Source of the DNA: Bradyrhizobium sp. RP6
GTDB taxonomy: Bacteria > Pseudomonadota > Alphaproteobacteria > Rhizobiales > Xanthobacteraceae
Direction of reading: 5' to 3'
Length of the DNA: 64,000 bases
NCBI RefSeq assembly: GCF_003837805.1
Contig: NZ_RQIT01000008.1
Coordinates: 205,250 to 269,249 of the forward strand
This document shows, piece by piece, positions 57,143 to 64,000 of the stretch. Both the position numbers and the translations under genes were made by a program. Numbering within the stretch: position 1 is the stretch's first letter; every line of letters begins with the position of its first letter. A model generated the notes under the pieces. It was given only the letters and a program-made list of their open reading frames with translations, did not search any database and was not told the DNA's origin.

Positions 57143-59010
57143 GGCTGCTCCATCCGTCGATAGGCGTCTTGCAGTGTCGCAAGTGCATCGCCTCCGGCGA
57201 AGACAAAAGCCGTGACGCCGGCGGCCCGCAGCGCCGCCTCGGCATCAGTCGGGCGGCCTGCCAGATAGATAAGTCTGCTGCCTGCCGATTGCAGGGCCTG
57301 GGCGGCGGGTTCCGCCTGACCGGCATAGACCTTGTCGCTGGAACAGAGGCACGCAAGCTCCGCACCTGAAGCATTGAACGCGGCTGCCAATTTGGCCGGA
57401 TCGGCAAAGCCCTCGCTGTCCAGGGCCTCGATGCCGCCTGCTTCGAAGAAGCTCTTCGCGAAGGTGGCGCGCGCCGTGAAATCGGCGGGCGTGCCGAGAT
57501 TGGCCAGGAACACCTTTGGCCGCGTGCCGCGCGCCTTCAACACCGCGTCGGATTTGTCGCGCAGCGCCTCGAACGGCTCTGCCAGCCGGATCGGCGGCAG
57601 CGCATCGAACTTGTATTTCTGTTCGCCGTAGGGAGCGAGTGCGACCGGTGTCGCCTTTAGTACGGTGGCTTCGCTCTCATGCAGGTTCGGAAACTCGCTG
57701 GCGCCGGTCAGCACGTCGCGGCGCTTTGCGATGTTGGCCTCGCGCGCCTTTCGCGCGGCCGTCACCTTGCTCTGGAACACGCCCTGCTGAAGCGCGGCAA
57801 AGGCGCCGCCGGCTTTCTCGCTTTCCTGGAACAGCGTCCAGGCAGCGTCGCAAAGCTGCGCCGTCAGCGTCTCGATGCCGCCGGCGCCTGCTGCGGGATC
57901 GCTGACCTTGGCGAGGTTGCTTTCTTCCAGCAGCAGAAGCTGCGTGTTGCGCGCCACGCGCCGCGCGAACGGATCGGGCAGGCCGAGCGCCAGCGTATGC
58001 GGCAGCACGGTAATCGCGTCGGCGCCGGCAAGGCCCGCCGCGAATGTCGCGATGGTCGCGCGCAGCATGTTCACGTAAGGGTCGCGCTGTGTCAGCATGC
58101 GCCAGGCCGTATCGGCGGCGATGAACAGCGGCTTCGGCGTCAGCCCGCAGGCCGTTTCAACGCGCGCCCACAGCAGCCGCAGCGCGCGGAATTTGGCCAT
58201 GGTCAGGAACTGGTCGGCATCTGCGGCAAGCCGCGCATAGACCATGCCCTGCGCCTTCTCGAGGGGAATGCCGGCGCCTTCGATCGCACGCAGATAAGCG
58301 ACCCCGCAGGCGAGCACGAAGGCAAGCTCCTGCACCTCCGAGCCACCGGCATCATGGATCACGCGCCCGTCGGCGGACGCAAACGGTCCCTTGAAGCCGA
58401 GCGCGGCAAGGCCCTTGATGGCGTCGACAATGGCAGGAACGATCTCGTCCCAGGTATAGGGGCTGTGCCCCCACATTGCGGCGGCCGCGAGCGGATCGAG
58501 GCCGAAGCGGATGTTGCAGGCTGCGGGATCGAACCCCTTGCTCTTGACATATTCCGCGACATGGATCGCGGCCATCCGCGATTGCGGGCCGATCTGGAGT
58601 TCGAGGCCGATGCCTGCGTCGAGATGAATATCCTTCAAGACCTTTGCGACCGCATCCGCCGAAGGTTCCAGGCCGAAACCATGGGCCCCGCTGCCACCGG
58701 CGAACACCAGCGCGAGCCCCGTCGCGCCGTTCTCGAGGTCGGTCAGCGCCTGCGCATTTGCGAGCGCCGCGTCGGGATGGTCGATCCGCTGTACGATCTG
58801 CCATGGCGCAGCAAGCGGCCGTCCCACCACGGGTGCAACGCCCTTGGCGCGCGGATAGAGCGGATCGATCTTGATGCCGTCATAGGTCTTGCCGACCAGC
58901 TTCTCGAACGGCGCGCCCTTCAGCACGCCGTCGACCAGCTTGCGCCACTCCTCGACGGTGGCCTTGGGAAAATCCGCCGCCAGCGGCAGGTCGTCAGTCA
59001 CGGAGGTCAT
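57139..59010 (-). CDS. mutA: Methylmalonyl-CoA mutase small subunit
   Basis: A 623-residue partner of the large subunit. It has the same barrel fold (IVQRIDHPDAALANAQALTD and following), but the C-terminal cobalamin-like domain lacks DxHxxG (FLANLGTPADFTARATF instead), as expected for the non-catalytic subunit. It is the first gene of the operon. Confidence 0.93.
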   Translation of the reverse strand: MTSVTDDLPLAADFPKATVEEWRKLVDGVLKGAPFEKLVGKTYDGIKIDPLYPRAKGVAPVVGRPLAAPWQIVQRIDHPDAALANAQALTDLENGATGLALVFAGGSGAHGFGLEPSADAVAKVLKDIHLDAGIGLELQIGPQSRMAAIHVAEYVKSKGFDPAACNIRFGLDPLAAAAMWGHSPYTWDEIVPAIVDAIKGLAALGFKGPFASADGRVIHDAGGSEVQELAFVLACGVAYLRAIEGAGIPLEKAQGMVYARLAADADQFLTMAKFRALRLLWARVETACGLTPKPLFIAADTAWRMLTQRDPYVNMLRATIATFAAGLAGADAITVLPHTLALGLPDPFARRVARNTQLLLLEESNLAKVSDPAAGAGGIETLTAQLCDAAWTLFQESEKAGGAFAALQQGVFQSKVTAARKAREANIAKRRDVLTGASEFPNLHESEATVLKATPVALAPYGEQKYKFDALPPIRLAEPFEALRDKSDAVLKARGTRPKVFLANLGTPADFTARATFAKSFFEAGGIEALDSEGFADPAKLAAAFNASGAELACLCSSDKVYAGQAEPAAQALQSAGSRLIYLAGRPTDAEAALRAAGVTAFVFAGGDALATLQDAYRRMEQP

Positions 59011-59091
59011 GCGGCGAAGGGCTCCCGAACATCTTGTTATTCGCAGGCGAAATTGCCACGGCAGACCGTCCCTGCAAACGGTTGTTTTTGG

Positions 59092-59583
59092 TTAACCGGT
59101 ATCCGGAAGCCGCTCAATGCCTTGCGTGGAGACGCTGGCGAGCCCGTCACGCACACGAATGCCCGAGATCACGCGCTCGGGCGCGATTTCGGCCAGCGGC
59201 ACCAGCACGAAAGCGCGCTCGAACAGGCGGGGATGCGGCAGCGTCAGGTCGGGATTCTGCAAGAAGACATCGTCGTAGGCGATCATGTCGAGATCGAGCG
59301 TGCGCGGGCCCCAGCGCCGCTCCTTGTCTCGCGTGCGGCCGAACTTCTGCTCGACTTTCTGCAGCACGAACAATAGCGCGTGTGGATCGAGACCGGTCTC
59401 GATCTCGATGCAGGCATTGATGAAGGGATCCTGGTCCTCGTCGCCCCAGGGCGAGGTGGCATAATCCGAGGAGCGCGCGATCAGCGCGGCCTGCGCCATG
59501 CCGCAGACATGGGCGATTGCCTTTTTGAACGTCGCGCGGACATCGCCGACATTGCCGCCCAGTGCGATCAGCACGCTCGCCAC
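59092..59583 (-). CDS. folK: 2-amino-4-hydroxy-6-hydroxymethyldihydropteridine diphosphokinase
   Basis: HPPK passes pyrophosphate to hydroxymethyldihydropterin in folate synthesis. The 163-residue product has the family signature RRWGPRTLDLDMIAYDD and TSPWGDEDQDPFINACIEIET. The start is a GTG (VASVLIALGGNVGD) one base after the folB stop. Confidence 0.92.
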   Translation of the reverse strand: MASVLIALGGNVGDVRATFKKAIAHVCGMAQAALIARSSDYATSPWGDEDQDPFINACIEIETGLDPHALLFVLQKVEQKFGRTRDKERRWGPRTLDLDMIAYDDVFLQNPDLTLPHPRLFERAFVLVPLAEIAPERVISGIRVRDGLASVSTQGIERLPDTG

Positions 59584-59584
59584 G

Positions 59585-59949
59585 CTACGGATGCCGCGAG
59601 CGTGTGAGCATGATGCCGACATCGTCGAAGATCGCGGCGATCGGCGCATGCGGCTTGTGCACCGTGATCTTGACGGCGCGGACGCGCGGGAAGTTCGACA
59701 GGATGGCGTCGGCCACCGCGCCGGCCGCGCGCTCCAGCAGCTTGTAACTGGTGTTCTTGAACGCCGCCGTCGTCGTCGCCACGACGTCGGCGTAGGACAC
59801 CGTGTCCGCGAGCCGGTCGCTGCGCGAGGGCTCAGAGAGATCGGTGTAGAGTTCGAGATCGATGACGAAACGCTGGCCGACTTCGGTTTCGTGATCCATC
59901 ACGCCGTGGCGGGCATGGATCGACAGGCCGGTGACGAAGATCGTATCGG

Positions 59950-59953
<4 letters not shown>
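59585..59953 (-). CDS. folB: Dihydroneopterin aldolase
   Basis: FolB splits dihydroneopterin to hydroxymethyldihydropterin. The 122-residue product starts MTDTIFVTGLSIHARHGV, with a conserved E in DHETEVGQRF and K-P-H-A-P-I near the C-terminus. It overlaps folP by four bases. Confidence 0.93.
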
Positions 59954-60810
<857 letters not shown>

Positions 60811-60889
60811 GCGGCCCGCTTTGCGCGGTCGGGCAGGGGGAGTCAAGACGGGAAGGGGGCGCCGATGGCTACGGGCGTCGCTTTCTCGC

Positions 60890-61062
60890 CGTCACCCTGA
60901 GGTGGCCCCTTCTTCAGCGGCCCTCGAAGGGCGACGGCCCGGCTCTTTCCGTGGAGATGCAGCCTGCCCGTGCATCCTTCGAGGCTCTCCATGGGACGTC
61001 TTGCGTCCCATGCCTCGCACCACCAGCGACAACCGCTTCGCGGTTGCGCGGGGATGACGGGG
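60890..61062. repeat. Compound intergenic repeat downstream of folP
   Basis: Contains CGTCACCCTGAGGTGGC near the left end, GCATCCTTCGAGGCTC in the middle and a short hairpin ATGGGACG / CGTCCCAT, ending GATGACGGGGAC. These blocks recur in Bradyrhizobium intergenic repeats. It separates the fol operon from the DUF4332 gene. Confidence 0.65.
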
Positions 61063-61074
61063 ACAGAGTCTAAG

Positions 61075-61482
61075 CTAATACGTGATCTTCGGCGGCAGCT
61101 TCTTGGCCTTGGCGATGATGTCGCCGACCGATTTCTCTGATGGCAGGATGCGGACGAGCTTCTTCTTCTCGTTGGCTTCGCGCATGCTCTGGGCGAGCCT
61201 CGCCGGATTTCGATAGGCGAGCTCGCGCACGGTGGTGACGCCGGCGGCGCGGATCAGGCCGACCTTGGCCCTGCCCATACCGGGAATGCGCATGTAGTCG
61301 GAGACGTTGGCCCATTCCAGCAGCGACTGCTCGCTGATGCCGGTCTTGGCGGACAGAGCCTTGCGGCCCTTCACGGTCGAGGCCGCCTCGAGCAGCGCGT
61401 CAGTGGTGCGGATTCCATGCGCCTTCAACTTGTTGGCTGCAAAGGCCGACAGGCCCTCAATCTCGGAGATTGGATATGTCAT
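61075..61482 (-). CDS. DUF4332 helix-hairpin-helix protein
   Basis: A 135-residue protein with two HhH-like units (EIEGLSAFAANKLKAHGI and DYMRIPGMGRAKVGLIRAAG), the hallmark of DUF4332. DNA binding or a structural role is plausible. It starts 25 bases after the end of the 121-residue gene upstream and probably shares its transcript. Confidence 0.82.
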   Translation of the reverse strand: MTYPISEIEGLSAFAANKLKAHGIRTTDALLEAASTVKGRKALSAKTGISEQSLLEWANVSDYMRIPGMGRAKVGLIRAAGVTTVRELAYRNPARLAQSMREANEKKKLVRILPSEKSVGDIIAKAKKLPPKITY

Positions 61483-61507
61483 GATACTCGGTATGAAATG
61501 CGTGGCT

Positions 61508-61873
61508 TCAGGCGAATTGGCTGAGGCCCGGAGTCCCAGCGATGATCTTGCCCATCTGATCCGCTCCGATTTTGTCTCGCCCGTAGCGGAAAAGTTCACG
61601 GGCGACCTTTTGAATATCGGACATGCCAAGTCCCAGGCCCATCAGGCGCGTGCCGACCGTCATCAAGCCGCCGCCCATCAGCCGCGACAGGCCGCCGCCG
61701 CTCCGGGACGCCTCAATCGCAGCTTCTGCTCCGGGGATCTGGTCGATCAGGGCCTGCACGCTATCGGAAGGACCCTCGCTGCGGAGGAAGCCCAGGATAA
61801 TGCCGACGGTCTTTTCAGCGACAGCACCATCTATGCTGGCGTTTGCCGCCAGCCGTCCGATCAGCTCGTCCAT
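61508..61873 (-). CDS. Small conserved helical protein (possibly DUF2780-like)
   Basis: A 121-residue protein with no signal peptide. Helical N-terminus (MDELIGRLAANASIDGAVAE) and a Gly/Met-rich middle (LSRLMGGGLMTVGTRLMG). It resembles the VcgC/VcgE (DUF2780) type, but I am not certain. Its function is unknown. Confidence 0.65.
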   Translation of the reverse strand: MDELIGRLAANASIDGAVAEKTVGIILGFLRSEGPSDSVQALIDQIPGAEAAIEASRSGGGLSRLMGGGLMTVGTRLMGLGLGMSDIQKVARELFRYGRDKIGADQMGKIIAGTPGLSQFA

Positions 61874-62218
61874 AAGGCCCCTCAGCCGGTTTGCGTGCCG
61901 GAGTATTGCTTTCGAAAATGATCTTGAGCCGGTGTGATGTGAAATTCAAGCGATGAACGCATGCGCCGTCGCGATTCATCCTCGAAGGCGCGAAAAGTGT
62001 TGCAGCCGTGCAAGAGCCGAGATCGAATCGGCAAAAAATTGCCGCGCTGCGAATAACTCGTTCCTACTTTCGGCTGATCTCGTCCATTCGTGTCCGACAA
62101 TCTCGCATGGTCGGGTCGCGTTGAACGGTTTTAATCGGTGTGCGACATGCGTTAAACTACGGAACTGGCGCAATCGGGTTTCAATACGCGAAACTCGGCA
62201 TAGAGATCAGAGAGAATA
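61874..62218. other. Divergent intergenic region
   Basis: About 345 bases between the small gene and the HerA-like gene. AT-richer around 62030-62070. I see no operator, repeat or hairpin beyond what promoters on both sides would need. Confidence 0.45.
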
Positions 62219-63841
62219 ATGACCGCACAGGACAGCAAGCTCGGCGATACCGACGACAAGATTTTCGTCGGCAAGGGAAACGAGCAGGCATGGCTGACGT
62301 TGGCGCTCGCCAATCGCCACGGCCTCGTCACGGGCGCGACCGGAACCGGCAAGACCGTGTCGCTGCAGGTGCTGGCGGAAGGATTTGCGCGCGCCGGTGT
62401 TCCCGTATTCGCGGCCGACATCAAAGGTGACCTCTCCGGAATCTCGGAAGTCGGCGAGGCCAAAGACTTCATTCTCAAGCGCGCCGGCGATATGGGTCTC
62501 AAGTTTCAGCCGGACCAGTTCTCGACCGTGTTCTGGGACGTGTTCGGCGAGCAGGGACATCCGGTCCGCGCCACCGTCACTGAAATGGGGCCGCTACTGC
62601 TGGCGCGGATGCTCGATCTGAACGAGGTGCAGGAAGGGGTTCTCAACGTCGCCTTCCGCGTCGCGGACGAGAATGGCCTGCCATTGTTGGATATGAAGGA
62701 TCTGCGATCGCTGTTGGATGCGATCGTTCCCGCCAGTGGCAAGAAGGGACCGGATGCTGAGGAAGATCCGTTAGCCGAGGTCCGCAAGGCCGCGCAGAGC
62801 TTCGGCAATGTCAGCAAGGCGACGGTTGGAACGATTCAACGCCAGCTGCTGGTGCTGGAAAACCAGGGCGGAGCGAAATTCTTCGGTGAGCCGGCACTGG
62901 AGCTGAAGGACTTCATGAAGACCGATAGCGACGGTCGAGGCATGGTCAACATTCTGGTTGCCGACAAGCTGATGGAGAGCCCCAGGCTCTACGCGACCTT
63001 CCTGTTGTGGTTGCTGTCGGAGTTGTTTGAGGAATTGCCGGAGGCCGGCGATCTGCCGAAGCCAAAACTTGTGTTCTTTTTCGACGAGGCGCATCTGCTG
63101 TTCAACGATGCGCCGAAGGCGTTGATGGACAAGATCGAGCAGGTGGTTCGTCTGATCCGTTCCAAGGGCGTCGGCGTCTATTTCGTCACGCAGAATCCGA
63201 TCGACGTGCCGGACAAAGTGTTGGCCCAGTTGGGCGGCCGCGTGCAGCACGCGCTGCGCGCCTTCACTCCGCGCGACCAGAAGGCCGTCGCTGCTGCAGC
63301 CCAGACCTTCCGGCCCAATCCGAAGCTCGACACGGCCAAGGTGATCACGGAGCTCGGCAAGGGCGAGGCGCTGGTGTCCTTCCTCGAGGGCAACGGCACG
63401 CCGTCGATGGTGGAGCGGGTGATGATCAGGCCACCGTCGGCCCGCATCGGACCGATCACGCCGGACGAGCGCAAGGCAATCATGGCTGCAAGCCCGGTGA
63501 AGGGCAAATATGACACCGCCGTCGATTCCGAATCCGCCTCCGAGATGCTCCAGAAGCGCATCGCCGACACCGCGGCCACAGCGGACAGTCCAGCGGGTGG
63601 AAGCGGCGGCGGCATCCTGGGCCAGATCGGCTCGATCGTCGGCACCATCTTCGGCACCAACGTCAAGCGAGGCCGTCTGTCGACCGGCCAGGTCATTGCG
63701 CGGGACGTGACGCGATCGGTCACCAATCAAGTGATCGGCGGGATGGCCGCCAATATCGGCAAGTCGGTCGGCGGCCAGCTCGGCGGCTCGATCGGCCGCA
63801 CGCTTGTCCGCGGCGCGCTCGGTGGATTGCTGCGGCGGTAG
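62219..63841 (+). CDS. HerA-like / DUF853 family ATPase
   Basis: A 540-residue P-loop ATPase. Walker A is GATGTGKT at 39-46 and Walker B ends at D289 (LVFFFDEAHLLF). The C-terminal 100 residues are Gly-rich (GGSGGGILGQIGSIVG) and may be disordered. The family is related to DNA-translocating HerA, but no nuclease partner (NurA) is near, so a repair role is not established. Confidence 0.88.
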   Translation: MTAQDSKLGDTDDKIFVGKGNEQAWLTLALANRHGLVTGATGTGKTVSLQVLAEGFARAGVPVFAADIKGDLSGISEVGEAKDFILKRAGDMGLKFQPDQFSTVFWDVFGEQGHPVRATVTEMGPLLLARMLDLNEVQEGVLNVAFRVADENGLPLLDMKDLRSLLDAIVPASGKKGPDAEEDPLAEVRKAAQSFGNVSKATVGTIQRQLLVLENQGGAKFFGEPALELKDFMKTDSDGRGMVNILVADKLMESPRLYATFLLWLLSELFEELPEAGDLPKPKLVFFFDEAHLLFNDAPKALMDKIEQVVRLIRSKGVGVYFVTQNPIDVPDKVLAQLGGRVQHALRAFTPRDQKAVAAAAQTFRPNPKLDTAKVITELGKGEALVSFLEGNGTPSMVERVMIRPPSARIGPITPDERKAIMAASPVKGKYDTAVDSESASEMLQKRIADTAATADSPAGGSGGGILGQIGSIVGTIFGTNVKRGRLSTGQVIARDVTRSVTNQVIGGMAANIGKSVGGQLGGSIGRTLVRGALGGLLRR

Positions 63842-63929
63842 GCAGGACGCCCGACGGGAAGGCAATTCGTCCGCCGAGCTCATCGACCTGTCCCGATCGA
63901 GGGGCCGAACGTCGCACACATTCAGGTGA

Positions 63930-63948
63930 GGGGGCTCTCCAAGCCCCC
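63930..63948. terminator. Hairpin after the HerA-like gene
   Basis: GGGGGCT (63930-63936) and AGCCCCC (63942-63948) form a 7-bp stem with a 5-base loop but no T-run. It may mark the end of the preceding transcript. The last 50 bases of the window show nothing else recognisable. Confidence 0.35.
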
Positions 63949-64000
63949 GCGGGTCTGCTACGTCCTGTTTCGTCGCCGCACCGGACCCCCGCCCCGTGAG

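Overview
The window is a GC-rich, gene-dense chromosomal segment of an alphaproteobacterium, almost certainly a Bradyrhizobium close to the B. japonicum / B. diazoefficiens group. The evidence is the hpn hopanoid cluster with shc, hpnG, hpnH, hpnN and hpnO, an EcfF-OsrA type sigma/anti-sigma pair, DUF2336 and TIGR03808/TIGR03809 family genes, an imuA-imuB-dnaE2 mutasome with an alphaproteobacterial LexA box, and several intergenic palindromic repeats of the kind that litter Bradyrhizobium chromosomes. It looks like vertically inherited core genome: there is no integrase, transposase, tRNA, rRNA or CRISPR array, and no block of deviant codon use.

Layout. 1-10.2 kb: hopanoid lipid synthesis and transport (shc, hpnG, hpnH, ispH, hpnN, hpnO, plus an antisense DUF2147 gene). 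10.2-13 kb: a minus-strand operon of Tat metallophosphoesterase, amicyanin-like cupredoxin, ECF sigma factor and zinc-finger anti-sigma factor. 13-17 kb: alpha/beta hydrolase, GMC oxidoreductase, M20 amidohydrolase. 17-25.8 kb: a DNA damage island in which a radical SAM/HhH protein and UdgX diverge from imuA-imuB-dnaE2 around one LexA box; dnaE2 carries an in-frame palindromic repeat. 25.9-37 kb: metabolic genes (SDR, CoA transferase, LigI-like amidohydrolase, enoyl-CoA hydratase), a heavy-metal type RND pump and a TolC-family channel. 37-41.5 kb: secreted protein, EcfF-OsrA, DUF2336 protein, diguanylate cyclase. 41.9-45.1 kb: a third sigma/anti-sigma pair co-transcribed with a secreted subtilase, followed by a possible small RNA ending in a terminator. 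45.4-47.6 kb: the tail-to-tail TIGR03809/TIGR03808 pair. 47.7-52.7 kb: tripartite tricarboxylate transporter, meaB, pcp. 52.9-59 kb: SRPBCC and DUF3298 proteins, then the methylmalonyl-CoA mutase operon with an embedded GFA-family gene and a distal MNT nucleotidyltransferase. 59-61 kb: folP-folB-folK. 61-64 kb: DUF4332 and a small companion, then a HerA-like ATPase.

How the parts connect. Three independent sigma/anti-sigma modules in about 34 kb make this an envelope and redox stress-rich region, next to hopanoid genes that set envelope rigidity. The most interesting systems are (1) the shared SOS box linking mutagenic repair to a radical SAM plus covalent uracil-DNA-binding UdgX pair, and (2) the sigma / anti-sigma / subtilase operon, in which the periplasmic part of the anti-sigma factor looks like a subtilase propeptide. 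The second suggests a protease-coupled signalling circuit that I do not recognise as described. All functional statements come from sequence reading and family knowledge; nothing was searched.
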